From Diplolepis rosae (taxonomy: Eukaryota; Arthropoda; Insecta; Hymenoptera; Diplolepididae), in NCBI GenBank assembly GCA_030998225.1, contig JAPYXD010000466.1:7481001-7545000 (forward strand): a DNA stretch of 64,000 nt. Reading direction: 5' to 3'. Positions 23,239-34,798 of the stretch are shown one piece after another. Position numbers and translations under genes: made by a program. Within the stretch, counting starts at the first letter, position 1. Each line of letters begins with the position of its first letter. Under the pieces are notes generated by a model. The model saw only the letters and a program-made list of their open reading frames with translations. It was not told the DNA's origin and did not search any database.

Positions 23239-23829
23239 GTGATAGAAGAAGAAAGGAAAGGAAGAAGAAACACAAAGGTACAAGAGAAGGAAGGAGAGAA
23301 AATAGTGGAAATACTTTCACGGAACATCGCAAGACTGAAAAATAAGAATGAAGATTTCTGGAAATACATAGAGCAATTTGATATTGTAGGGTTTCAGGAC
23401 ACATGGCTAGATAAAAAATATTGGGAAGTGATCGAAGGCAGATTGCCAATAGAATACATACGATGGCTCAACACGCGAGACGGGATAACATCAAGGGAAG
23501 AAACATGTGACAAATGAGAGCAGGAATAACAAAAGGGATAGAAATCATAGAAGCGCAAATCATCAGAAAGGGAGCAATAAAGGAAGCACCACACAGCAGG
23601 AAGAAGAAAAACAGAGAAGCTCGAAGGATAAAGTATTAAATGTGCGAGGAGAATGGAAATATGGTAAACGACGAAAAAGGAGAATGGATATTCATAGGAA
23701 AAATGAAAAGCTCGATTGTAGATTACGCAATAACAGAAATCGAGACATGGAAGAAGATAAGTGAATTAGAAATAAGAGAAAGTACGGAATCAGATCATCA
23801 ACCTATAGAAATAGAGATGAAGAAATATA
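23239..23829 (+). pseudogene. LINE endonuclease domain
   Basis: NIARLKNKNEDFWKYIEQFD is followed by IVGFQDTWLDKKYWE (the Q-x-T-W motif of APE-type endonucleases). After a deletion and frameshifts come ENGNMVNDEKGEWIFIG, SSIVDYAITE and ESDHQPIEIEM (the S-D-H motif near 23790). Purine-rich sequence from about 22740 is probably the 5' part of the same element. The tract runs straight into the Tc1-like element at 23829. Confidence 0.75.
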
Positions 23830-24861
23830 TACAGGGTGTCGAAAAAGTCCCGGGACGGTTGGATATTTCCTCAGGTACAATATTTTTCAAAAAAGTGAAG
23901 GTCATTCCTGAAGTAAATTTCAACGAGGAATTCAATGGTGACCTTCATTTTGACCTTGAAGCTGACCTTCATGGCTTTTTGAAGGTTAAATTTGTTTTTT
24001 TTTAAATGGAAACCCCCTTTTTTCACATCTGCAATCGATAGAGCGAAAAATACTACGTTCAATTACGTACTCAAGTCATAGGTCTATTGTAACGTTCCAG
24101 GTTAGTTAAGGGTTATTTGAAATTAACATAGTTTTCCAAGAGGTCAGTGTAATTCCTGAAGTATTTTTCAACGAGGAATTCAATGGTGAGCTCTGTATTG
24201 ATCTTGGTTTCAGCGTTTTGAATATTATAAAATCATATGTATAGGAAATTTTTCATTAAAAGTTCCAGGAGTTCTGGTGAGAGTTTTGTTCCTCCCCAAA
24301 GAGTTATATCGAAAAGTCCTATACCGTTTTTCGATACCTAAGCCAATACCTAAGGCGATATCATGTCCTATACCGTTTTTCTATCTCCATACGAATATTA
24401 CGAATCGAAACTAAATTTACGTATTACGAATGCATACTTACGATCTTTCGCTAAAAGATTATTATGGCGCAAGCTAAACTTTCGGAACGAGAGAGGGTAT
24501 CTGTATTAATGATGCGTGGTTGGGGAGATCGAGTTCGATTTTATCATCAAGTTCGTTTGCTTTTAAATGGCACTTTTCGTAATGGAGAATGGTTAAATCC
24601 TGTTTCAAAATCAACAATTGAAAGAACTGTAAGGCGCTTTATGAATCATGGATCTATTAAGGACCTTCAGAGAACTGGTCGGCCAAAATCTGCAGGATCT
24701 GAGGAGATGCAGATGGACATAGCCCAAGCATTGGTTGAAAACCCACACCTTAGTTTACGTCGAGCTAGTGATGAGCGTGACGTTGCTCCTGAGACAGTGC
24801 GAAATATTTTAAAAAGCATTAATTTCCATCCTTACAAAGTTCATCTGGTACAAGAGCTCAA
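23829..24861 (+). mobile_element. Tc1/mariner-superfamily element inserted in the LINE
   Basis: Begins TACAGGGTGTCGAAAAAGTC at 23829. Encodes a 137-codon N-terminal transposase part (24464-24877) with two helix-turn-helix units: LSERERVSVLMMRGWG, then SKSTIERTVRRFMNHGS, GRPKSAG and NPHLSLRRASDE. The frame stops just where LINE coding resumes (about 24862), so the catalytic half and the 3' TIR are missing. A ~75-bp stretch (ATTCCTGAAG...GAGGAATTCAATGGTGA) occurs twice, near 23908 and 24146. Confidence 0.75.
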
Positions 24862-24964
24862 TGATCAGAAAGTTTAGAGAAAGGCTCAAAGACGTATCAT
24901 TTGAAAGGGAAAGAGTACAAGAAGGTTCAAGAGAACTGGTGGAGAAAATAAGGGAAGCAGTAAC
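24862..24964 (+). pseudogene. LINE fragment between two insertions
   Basis: Reads IRKFRERLKDVSFERERVQE, then RELVEKIREAV. It continues in frame into 25710 once the intervening 745-bp element is removed. Confidence 0.7.
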
Positions 24965-25709
24965 CACGAAGGAATAGTAAGGAGACCAACCTGCCATGGG
25001 AAACTTTTCCGAATCTGGTAGAATCAACGGCACGGTAAGTGCCCGGCTTGTAAGTTGAAAGTAGTGGAAAGGAGTGCGCCAGTGCGCAATTGTCCTCTTC
25101 TTACTCACGGGAAAATGTGCGAGTGAGACGAACTTGTCAAACTGATCTAAGCCAGAGAGGTTATACAACCCGGTACGCGACACGACATTGCGAAGAAAAA
25201 AGTTTATTATATTAAATGCATTGTATTATATTATATGCGATCTTCAAAATCTTGAAAATTTCTCGGATTAAATTCCCTCACCTTTAAAGGAAAAAACTAT
25301 TCAACATTATTTAACACACGATTTATGAAGTAATAACAAATACCATATTTTCAATTTCAAGATTTACAATCTTATTGTATTCGATATATACTTACCACTT
25401 TTATAATGCACTCCTTTAGCCTTATAGGAGTCCTGAGATAATAATTTTTTTTTTTTTTAAACTAAATTGAAAGTGAACAAATATCTGCCGCTTGCAAATA
25501 ATCAAAAAATCAATCAACATATCCACTCTGGCTTAGATCAATGTGACAAATTCGCCTCACTCGCACATTTTCCCGTGAGTAAGCAGAGGACAACTGCGCA
25601 CTTGCGCACTCCTTTCCACTACTCCCAACTTACAAGCCGGGCACTTACCGTGCCGTTGCTCCTGCCAAGTCGCTTACATGGAGATAGGTCTCCTTATTAT
25701 TCCTTCATG
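24965..25709. mobile_element. hAT-like MITE, 745 bp, with 8-bp target duplication
   Basis: The ends CACGAAGGAATAGTAAGGAG and the complement of CATGAAGGAATAATAAGGAG pair over about 195 bp per arm (24965-25165 and 25515-25709). The flanks GCAGTAAC (24957-24964) and GCAGTATC (25710-25717) form an 8-bp target duplication with one mismatch, as for hAT elements. No transposase. Removing it restores the LINE reading IREAVSKKKVK. Confidence 0.8.
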
Positions 25710-25931
25710 GCAGTATCTAAGAAAAAAGTGAAAATGCAAAGATGGAGACCAGATAGAACACAGTGGTGGAACTAGGAATGCAGAGAAAGTAAAACAGAAT
25801 TAAATGAGAAATTTATAAAATAAAAAGCAGGAAAGATAGATAGAAAAGAGTTTGTAAGGGAAAAGATAAGGCACAAAAGGATACATAAAGAAAACGAGGA
25901 AAAACAACAGAAGGAGGAGATAAAGAAAATA
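25710..25931 (+). pseudogene. LINE fragment, linker before reverse transcriptase
   Basis: Reads VSKKKVKMQRWRPDRTQWWN, a stop, ECRESKTELNEKF and KAGKIDRKEFVREKIRHKR: the charged linker between endonuclease and reverse transcriptase. It stops at about 25931, where a different repeat begins. Confidence 0.65.
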
Positions 25932-28464
25932 ATGATCCCCTTATTCCCCTAGTTTTTTCTTCGTTACAATGCTTTGCGTTTTCAACTGTTCCAAGTTCCA
26001 AATTTTAGATTTCACGGGTGTGCGTCAAAGTTCAGACTGGTCAATGTCCTGACTAGTGTAGTGCAATCGAGTCTTCCATGAAAAAACTGAACACGATAAA
26101 AATACATAAATGATAGGCATATGCATAGTGGTCAAGACGATTCTAAGAGAAACATCTAAACCGATCGATAGATGGTGCTAACTCTAAAATTAATTTAATT
26201 TTAATAGAAAAGAAAAAGAAGATTTTTTCTTGTTTCTTTTTTTATAACATTCAAAACTAAGCAATGTAAAAATTGTGTGCAATAATTATTTATTGCGAAA
26301 TATGTTTTTTATGACATTTTGCAATGTCGAATTGATTTATTTACAGAATAGTTTTAATGATTTTGAAACAATGCCAATAAAATTTACATATAAGTTGTTT
26401 TTAGGTTATTTAACTAAATTTCACTGAAGTAGTTTGGAAATTGATCTGGTTTTAACATAAATCATTGTTTTATGACAAATTGATTGTTTTTAGCTTATTT
26501 TTCATTAATTTCAACTAATTCAGTCTGTATTAGATAAATTTAATGTGAATTGAACATAATGTATTTCTTTATGAAGAATTAAATGTTTTTTAGGTTATTT
26601 TTCATTAATTTCAACTAATTCAGCCTGTATTAGATAAATTTAATGTACATGGATATATGTATGTTGTATATATAAACATATCTCTTAGTGCACAATTAAC
26701 AACTGCATACCCTTTCTCCTCTTCGAACGAAAGTTCGTTAATTTAAATTAACAGTTCTTCTGAATAGCTAAAGTTTTTGATGTTGTATTTTACCTATATC
26801 TTTTTGTCTTTAAAGCCTTGTATCATAATTATAATAAGTAGTTGAAACACTAACTAAGTAGGTATAAAACACTCAAGAACAAGAACTCAAGAAAATTTAA
26901 ATTTTACTTACTAAAACAATTATTAAGAGAATAATTTTAGGAGAAAAAAATGAACATGGTAACTATGCAATGGTCTGTCAAAAGCTGCGTATTCAAAAAG
27001 AAAAAAGTCAATTGTGAATATAATTTTAGATAGAAAATTATATGTGCGATCAACCACAACCCGGTCCTTCCTACCGTAGGGAGAAGTTGCATAAAAAAAT
27101 ATATAATGGATATATTTATAATAGGGAAAAGGATTCGAAAAAAAATCAGAATATTATGTAAGTTATAAGATGACGCAAAGAAACGTTTATTTTTAATGAA
27201 ATTCGGCTTAAAAGCTTTTAATGAACAAATCTTGTAAATTTAACAAATTATACTCGTATTCATAATAAATTTCATACGCTTGGAAATTTCCATTCAAAGA
27301 AGTGTTTTATAGTATATAATATATATATATATTGGTAGTAATAATAATAATAACAATAAATTTATTATATTCGGGCTCAAAAAGTATAGTCATGATACTA
27401 GACTCTCACAAGATTGAATAATTCTTGCAGTTACTATAAAAGAAAGTTCCAAATTTTATGTTAGTATTGTAAGCGAGCGTGTGCGTGATTTCATGTGAGC
27501 GTATTATCCTATATATAAGTTTAGTTATTAGGTTTATATATGTAAGGTTGTACATTTTTAAATTTTTGTGTCATCAAAAATATGATTGTCTGCGACTAAA
27601 TGGTGTGTATGTGTTTGTATGTTGTTTTTATTTATTTTACTCAACTAGGATTTAAAAGATGTTAAAATGACCTTATGTCCAAAGTTTAACCAACTGAGAT
27701 AAGTAAAATTACCTTAACTATTTTTCTCCGTGTAGTTTCATAAGCTTTAACCATTCTATACTTTTATTTTTCTTTATTTTTGAGCAAGTCATTCAAAAAA
27801 TTCCAGCAAAATTAGGCGCTCGAATACAATGCAACATAAAACCTGAGATCTAATTATTTTCATTCTTTTACATACGTTGTGTGTGTACAATATCGCAGGT
27901 TGGGACGCGGGGGGCGTGGTGTATAAAAATATAACGCTGTAATAATAACCAAGCCACATACCCCCCCCCCCCCCCCCCGCCTCTCAATGAAAATGCAACT
28001 GCAGATGAAATTTTTACTAAAGAACTGAAAGCGAAAGCCATAGAGCCACAATCTTCATTGAAGCGACCCAGCGCCATATATGAAGAAGTGGCATTGGAGT
28101 AAGGAACCATTTTATAGTTGCTCTCCACACTATGTTGTATCATATAAATTACACTGGTATCCTGTTAGTTTGGACTTTTCGGGAATTGGTCCTGATTAAT
28201 GGAATGAGACCTTGGAAAATAAACTTCTAAACAACTATGGCCATATGAAATGTTGTGTGTCGCCTCGGTAGAATATTCATCCCAATGGGGAACAACGCGC
28301 CACCAAATATACCAAACCAGGCTGAATCAGCGGAATCCGAATTGACCGCATTTCAGTGTATTTTAAAGTTCAAAATCATTTATTCTATTCAGGGAGCAAC
28401 TGTAGTAAGAATTTTAATACCTGAAGCATTGATATTCTGTACATTCAATTTATCAAATCATATA
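25932..28464. other. AT-rich interval with one dispersed repeat and a tandem duplication
   Basis: 25933-26010 matches 35511-35585 in the same orientation (CTTCGTTACAATGCTT, CTCAACTGTTCCAAG and TTTTAGATTTCACG blocks), so it is a dispersed repeat of unknown type. 26398-26650 holds two to three copies of a ~100-bp unit (TTTTTCATTAATTTCAACTA...). The rest, including the apparent ORFs at 27860-28503, shows nothing I can support. Confidence 0.5.
27961..27978. repeat. (C)18 homopolymer
   Basis: Eighteen consecutive C in AT-rich sequence. It makes a false poly-glycine stretch in minus-strand ORFs, and the length may be an assembly artefact. Confidence 0.9.
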
Positions 28465-29512
28465 CCAGGGGTGTTAGTTGAAGTTTGCCGGTTTTTTCAA
28501 TAAAGCAAACACTTAATTCTCAAGGGAATCTCAAAAAAATTGTATTCAAAGTATTGGCCATTGGATTCTACACATTTTACCCATCTTTCAGGCAAATCAT
28601 GGATACCATTTCAAAAAAACTTTTTCTCTTTCAAGGCAAACCATTCGACGAGCCATTTTTCGACTTCTTCAAAATTGGCGAAGCGCTGCTCTGCGAGTGA
28701 GCGTCCCATCGATGCGAAAAGGTGATAGTCGGACGGGGCGAGGTCTGGAGAGTACGGCGGGTGCGATAATATTTCCCAATTCAATGCTTTTAATGTGTTC
28801 TTAAGCACTTTAGCGATATGAGACGGTGCGTTGTCATGTTGTAGGATAACTTTGCCATGTCTTCGGGCCCATTTCGGCCGTTTTTCGATCAACGCATGAT
28901 TCAAATTGATAATTTGTTGTCGGTAGCGATCCGTATTCACCGTCTCACCAGGTTTTAATAACTCGAAGTACACCACACCACACTGGTCCCTCCAAACACA
29001 GAGCATTGTCTTACAGCCAAAGCGATTTGGCCTTGGAGTCGATGGGCACATTTAGTGTTTGTGCCAATTGTTGTTGCGATTGGGTTGGGTCTTCATCCAA
29101 TAACGCCCGCAATTCCTCGTCTTCGAACTTTTTCGCTGCACCAGGATTTTCATTGTCTGTTAAATTGAAATCTCCACTTTTAAATTGACGAAACCATGTC
29201 TCACATGTTCTAATCACTGGAGCATGTTCACCATAAGTTTCTACCAGCAATCGATGAGCTTCAACTGCTTTTTTCTTTTGATGAAATAAGAAAAGCAACG
29301 AATGCCGCAAATGCGATTTACTTGGAACGAAACTCGACATATTCACTGACGTAAACAACTATGATGCTATTATTTTGGCAGAATGTAATTGTGTATTTTG
29401 GAAGGTTATTGTCCATAGAAAAATATGACATAAATGTTAAGTCATTGAAATCTATAAATATCTCTAGCGACATCTATGAGTAAAACCGGCAAATTTCAAC
29501 TAACACCCCTGG
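28465..29512 (-). mobile_element. 1048-bp mariner with internal deletion
   Basis: TIRs CCAGGGGTGTTAGTTGAAGT and its complement ending at 29512, with TA on both sides. The minus-strand transposase starts MSSFVPSKSHLRHSLLF (29340) and runs through the DNA-binding domain to AQTLNV. It then skips to TPRPNRFGCKTMLCVW with a frameshift, losing the first catalytic Asp region. The second Asp (LQHDNAPSHIA) and third ([14 protein letters not shown]) are intact. A TGA replaces Trp before NGIHDLPERW. Non-functional, but the ends are intact. Confidence 0.9.
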
Positions 29513-30524
29513 TATACATTTGACATATAAAATCTAAAGGAGAACAAAGGATAATATAGTAACTCTTTGGCTTAGCGAACTATTCTCAAATTAGGTCTTG
29601 ATCAATTTCTGCTAAGCTCGCAAAGCTGCTCAGGTTTTAGCATTATTATGTTAGAAAACAACATACTTTCCGTTGAATATTAATCACACTTTTTTTTATT
29701 GGTATTATTACAAGGTCATCAAATGGTTAATGAACGGCCAATGAATAGTGAGCAAATTTTCTAACCTTTCATCGGACAGGGTCCGGTAGGGGTATTTCTC
29801 CCTATCATATTGAAGAAAATAGTTTATCTCAATGTCAATCAGTGCCCACTTTCTTACCGGATAGTTGTCTGGGATTTTTTAAGAGATTAACATTATTTAA
29901 TTAAATGTGAATATTTTTTTGATTGTTTTATATACACAATATTGTAAATAGTATGTAAATATTTTATTAAACTAATTTGTACATATATATATTGTAACCA
30001 GTCATAGCAGCATGCCCCTGTAGAATGGCAACCGTGCTCATCGCAGAAGAAAGCGAGAGAGCTTCGTAATCGGCTTGCAGGCGCGAGCATGAAGCGCAAG
30101 CGCGCATGTCCCACTCGCGACTCTTCTAATGATCGACATAATCGACTGAAATGATTTAGAAAAATCAGAAAATAATGTAATCTAAAAATATTAAATTTAA
30201 TTAGATAGCATAGGCTTTCTCAGGCAGATCACCTGAGAGGGAGCTCTTTGATCATTAGCAATAGGTTAGGACGATTTCCCTATTTTTCAATTTCTGTAAA
30301 AGGAATCTATTCGAATATTATTTGTAAAGGGAAATCGTGACTTCTTCCATTTTATCATTAAAAGGATAAATATGTAATTATAGAAATAATACTTCTTTTT
30401 TCGATATTTTAATAAATTTCTCCCTAAATTGAATATCTATAAGATTTTCGAGAATTGCGTAATTATTTTGAGTCTACAAATAATTTTAAAGTGAAAATTT
30501 GAAATTATTAGGTGCACAACGAAG
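29513..30524. other. No gene; solo half-palindrome at 30118-30170
   Basis: 30118-30170 matches one arm of the palindrome at 5634-8081 (CTTCTAATGATCGACATAAT...). The rest, including the small minus ORF at 29893-30114, is unsupported. Confidence 0.5.
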
Positions 30525-31215
30525 TTCCCTCTGTTTGTCAATAGATGGTCCAGCAGTAAGTGCTTGTCGATTTTGACCTATCCAAAACGTCATGAACCAA
30601 GCTTAGATGTATGGTAAACAAACCGTTTTGACACATTAGTGATTTTGTTTTGGCCTCATATACATTTGATTGTGTAAAAATGTCTAATTTTGTGCCAAAT
30701 AATCGTCATTTGTGGGAAGTGTTGATTTTCTTCTTTCATTCAAAGAAAAGGGCGGCTAAAGCGCATCGAGAGCTCCAAAAATTTTACGGAGATGCTGCTC
30801 GAAGTGAAATAACGTGCCGTGATTAGTTCCATCGCTTCAAAGACGGTGATTTCGATGCTGATGACCGCCCGCGTGAAGGAAGGCTGAAAACCTTCGAAGA
30901 GGCTGAAATTGGAGGCAATGCTCGATAAGGGTTCGTGCTAAACGCAAGAAAAGCTTGCTTCAGCATTAGGAGTTACCCGCCAAGCCGTTTCCAAGCGATT
31001 GCATGCGTTGGGGATAATTCAAAAACAAGGAACTTCGGTTCCTTATTATTTGAAGCCACGGGAAGTTGAGCGTCGTTTTTTCGCCTGTGAATAACTGCTT
31101 CAGTGGCAAAAAAGAAAGAGTTTTCTTCATCGCATCGTGAAGGCTGATGAAAAATGGATTTATTACAGCAACCTAAAAAGAAAAAAGCTACAGCGTAAAG
31201 CTACCGTTCAGCCAG
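30525..31215 (+). pseudogene. mariner relic, 3' truncated
   Basis: The plus strand reads MSNFVPNNRHLWEVLIFFFH from ATG 30680. It continues ITCRD, TAG, FHRFKDGDFDADDRP, with frameshifts in the linker and then degraded TGDEKW-type sequence near 31135. Homology stops near 31210, next to the following MITE. Same family as 20276-20830, including the upstream ~150 bp. Confidence 0.75.
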
Positions 31216-31220
31216 TTCGC

Positions 31221-31742
31221 TAGGTCAGTGACATTATTTTTTAAGTGCATAAACCTTTCTTTAATCTTGAAAATTCTTCTAGAAGTTTATTTCAGGTGTA
31301 TGACTTTTTTTTTAATGAAAGATTTCGGAATTCTGAATTAGGCTCACATTGTAACATTGTAAGAAGATTCTAGTTTCAAAATAAATTTTTCTGTCTAATT
31401 AAAAGCCAATAAATATTCAATATTTCAAATAAAAAGATTAAATGAAAGATAATCAAACTCTGGGAATCAACTGCTTTAATAAGACAATTTCTCCTCTCTA
31501 TAAAGCATCACAATTTTCGAATTAAAAGTCTGCGGATAGGTCACTAAAACATGGGATGAAAATACTTGTATTATACAATTTACTTTGAAGCCTATGAATC
31601 TTTTTACAATGTTACATGATGAGCCCAATATAGAATTACAAAATTTTTCATTGAAAAAAAAGTCACTCACCTGAAATAAACTTCTGGGAGAATTCTCAAG
31701 ATTAAAGAAACGTTTATGCACTTAAAGAATAATGTCATTGTG
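31221..31742. mobile_element. Long-TIR MITE (~520 bp)
   Basis: 31221-31400 (CAGTGACATTATTTTTTAAG...) aligns with the reverse complement of 31555-31742 over about 180 bp at high but imperfect identity. No ORF of its own; the minus ORF at 31476-31721 is chance. Target duplication not resolved. 31743-31977 after it is plain AT-rich sequence. Confidence 0.75.
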
Positions 31743-31977
31743 GAATTTTAAGTCCTCCTATTTTCAAACTTATAGCACAATAGATTAATAATAGACAAAT
31801 TTTGAGCCTTGTCAGTCAAAGCTTTATTTGTAAATTTTTATTAATTTTATAAATAGGTAAAATATTCATGAATTTCTTCAATGTTCTAATAATTAAAAAC
31901 ATCTAATCAGCGAATTATGCGCAAAGTATTTTACATTAAGAAGAAATAAAATACAAAATATTTTGTCGCGCATAAGA

Positions 31978-33183
31978 TCTTAAGATGGCGTGAATTGATT
32001 ATTATTCCATCGTTCCAATATTCCGAAAATGCGTTGGAAAGCTACTGTCATTGTGTGTATTTTTCAGTATATGTCATTCATTTGAAGCGCAGACAACAAT
32101 AATTTTCATTCACTTAAATATGTCAAACTTTGTGCCTGAAAAAGTGTTTTTGCGGGGAGTTCTTCTTCATTACTTTAATATGAAGAAAACTGCTCTAGCT
32201 GAGCGAACGTGCCAAAAATGGTTTGCACGATTTAAAAGTGGTGATTGTGGCTTGAAAGGCGAAGAACTTCCTGGGCAGCCAAAAAAGTTTGAAGATGAAG
32301 AACTGGAAGCACTACTCGATGAAGATTTTTGCCATAAGAAGAGCTCGCAGAATCTTTGGGAGTTAGTCAAGCAGCCATTTCAAAACGTTTAAAAGCAGCC
32401 GGATACATTCAAAAGCAAGGAAATTGGGTTCCACATGAACTCAAGCCGAGAGACGTTGAAAGGCGGTTTTGCATGTCCGAAATGCTACTGGAATGCCACA
32501 AAAAGAAGTCATTGTTGCATCGAATTGTTACTGGTGATGAAAAATGGATCCATTACGACAACCCCAAGCCCAAAAAATCATCTGAAACACGGCCAACCAG
32601 GCAAATCAACGGCAAAGACGAATATCCATGGCGCGAAGGTAATGCTCTGTATTTGGTGGGATCAGAAGGGTTTGCTGTATTATGAGCTGCTAAAACCGGG
32701 TGAAACCATCAATGAAGAACGCTACCGAACACAATTAATCCGTTTGAAGAGAGCAATAGCCGAAAAACGCCCGAAATATGCGACCAGACACGAGCCAATA
32801 ATTTTCCATCATGACAACGCTTGGCCCCATGTTGCTATTCCGATTAAGAACTATTTGAAAAACAGTGGATGGGAAGTTTTGCCCCACCCGCCTTATAGCC
32901 CAGACCTTGCTTCTTCTGACTACCATTTGTTCCGGTCGATGCAGAATGCCCTCACTGAAATACGGTTCACATCAGAACAGGGTATCAAAAATTGGCTTAA
33001 TTCATTCTTGGCCGCCAAGCCGGCGCAGTTCTTTTGGGATGGAATCCACAAATTGCCAGAAAGATAGGAAAAAGTCATAGCTTCAGGTGGGCAATACTTT
33101 GAATAATACTATTGTACATTTTTTTCTTAAATAAATGTTCAAATTTTGAAAAAAAAACCGCACGAATGAAGTTATAGATCCAA
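31978..33183 (+). mobile_element. mariner, 5' end degraded
   Basis: Same family as 11364-12647. The 3' TIR is present (GCACGAATGAAGTTATAGAT, ending CCAA at 33183 before TA). The 5' TIR is not recognisable. The transposase starts MSNFVPEKVFLRG at 32120, lacks about 20 residues before LAERTCQKWFARF, and shifts frame near 32335 and 32590. It keeps TGDEKWIHYD, HHDNAWPHVA and DLASSDYHLF. It sits inside, and interrupts, the zinc-finger ORF to its right. Confidence 0.85.
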
Positions 33184-33185
33184 TA

Positions 33186-33509
33186 CATACAGAGCAACGA
33201 AACTGGTTCATCATTAGGCACCATTTCCTACCAAGACTCGAAAGGAATGTCTTGTAACCATTTTTGTGCAAATTTACGACTTTCATTATCTTTACTTTCG
33301 TTATCATGGAGGTGTTTTTGATGATGTTTTGATTCTATGTGAATTTGGGATCTCTTCATGCACACCGCTAAGAGATCTTGTTTGCAAATGGTGCAATATA
33401 CCTTTCTTCTGTTATTGGGAACCTCTCTGAAGAAGGGATATTCCCTAAATAACATGGTAATTAATTGCCTCTGTTTCTTTGCTGGCCTTGTCTCATCTGC
33501 TGTCGACAT
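33186..33509 (-). pseudogene. C2H2/BED-like zinc-finger ORF cut by a mariner
   Basis: A minus-strand frame from ATG 33509 (MSTADETRPAKKQRQLITML) encodes one zinc-finger-like motif, CTICKQDL...HIESKHHQKHL, then KFAQKWLQDIPFESW and a TAG at about 33225. Homology-like coding seems to run past the stop up to the TA at 33184, where the mariner is inserted. It looks like the N-terminal DNA-binding exon of a hAT-type transposase or a derived gene. I cannot name it. An upstream in-frame ATG at 33629 is less likely to be used. Confidence 0.45.
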
Positions 33510-33714
33510 CGTGAAGTTTTGCTTAGGAAGTGTTTGATTATGATATTTTTGAATTTTCAACGAAGAAAGTGAAGAACTTTTGAGCAGACAGGCCCTTGAA
33601 GTGTATTGATGTAATCTAATGTGATGCAAAAAATTGAAATGTTCAATACAATTTTGCTAAATTTGAGTCAATTGTATAAGCTGGCGTTTTCAGCTGATTT
33701 GAGTGCTGTTTATG

Positions 33715-34310
33715 GTGAATTCGTGAATTGGGACCGCGGTTGTTGAAATGGTTCAGTTCTCATCCATCGAGGATTCTCATTTGCCCAATCATGCATATTA
33801 TGCCTATTCACATTTCCCGTATTTGCGAAGTTAGCTTCATCAGAAAAAAGCACATGCCTCAAAAATGAGACATCTGTGCGCATTTTTCTACGAATCCAAG
33901 TACAGAAACTGACGCGTTTTAGGAAATCATTGCCGTACAAATCCTGATGTAATGACATACGATACGGATGGGACTTGTGTTGATGTAAGATTCTTAAAAC
34001 AGATCGCTGACTAATTCCACTCTTTTCTTCCATTTGCCTGCTGCTCGCGTGTGGGTTTAGTGCAGCAAAAGCTAAGACAGCAGCCGCATTATTTTCATTA
34101 ATAACTGGTCGACGTTTGACTCGTGTTTGTTTCACTGTACCGAAGCAACAGAAAAGGTCAGCTAATCCCTCCAAAGCCATGTGCGATTTTTGTTGCCTAT
34201 CCGGATAACGAGCCTCATACAAATCTTGGGCGTTTCTGTAATGTTTACGGCATTCCCCCAGCACCATCAACATATCAAAATATTCTTGAAAATCGTTCAT
34301 TTTCGCGTCC
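33715..34310 (-). pseudogene. Tc-like transposase N-terminal half (copy B)
   Basis: A 196-codon minus-strand frame from 34300: MNDFQEYFDMLMVLGECRKH, YEARYPDRQQKSHMAL, KRRPVINENNAAAVLAFAAL, SGISQRSVLRILHQHKSHPY and the first catalytic Asp in FSDEANFANTGNVNRHNMHD. It breaks off at 33715, so the rest of the catalytic core is missing. It has no internal stop and supplies the N-terminus that copy A (19059-19915) lacks. Confidence 0.85.
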
Positions 34311-34450
34311 CGATGTATTCACATTAGAAGGTAATGTGTGACTAACTGATATGTCAACAGAAAATGCTTACCATCTGCCGATGTCAACAATACCCTATCG
34401 ATGTGTATTATCATGGATATCGTAAGAAATGAAAAGAAATGAAAATTATT

Positions 34451-34731
34451 TTTCGACTATTTTCATAATTTGCGTGACTAGAATAACCTTGTCTTGTAGG
34501 TCGCTGAATTCGTCTTAAAATCGGTAATAATTTCATCGAAAAAAAAATACATGGTTCCATTCAAGAAAGTGGAGTTGACCTTGGCGTAGCTTCAGCGCCT
34601 CCCCGATAAAAAAATAGGGTGATCCAGTATGACGGCCTTCTCAAACACTAAAACTTTTGTCTGAAACATTTTTGGATATGATCAATAGTTTGAGTGCTAT
34701 CGCTCTGTAACACTTTATGTGCCTCACCCTG
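34451..34731. repeat. Long terminal repeat-like segment (copy 2)
   Basis: About 85-90% similar by eye to 19969-20250, ending at the same CACCCTGTA. It lies 150 bp upstream of the copy B start codon and points outward, consistent with the 5' TIR of that element. Confidence 0.6.
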
Positions 34732-34798
34732 TATATTTCTTCTATACTGCTTCTTCCTTTTTGTAATCCCGCCTGCATCTCAGGTAATAATTGTAACT

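Noticed and set aside
23011..23594. Overlapping Ser/Phe-rich minus-strand ORFs
   Set aside because: Shadows of the purine-rich LINE coding strand.
27860..28143. Glycine-rich small proteins on the minus strand
   Set aside because: The poly-Gly stretch comes from the (C)18 run; the rest shows no coding pattern.
32170..32370. Serine-rich ORF
   Set aside because: Antisense shadow of the acidic stretch in the mariner transposase (Glu codons read as Ser/Phe).
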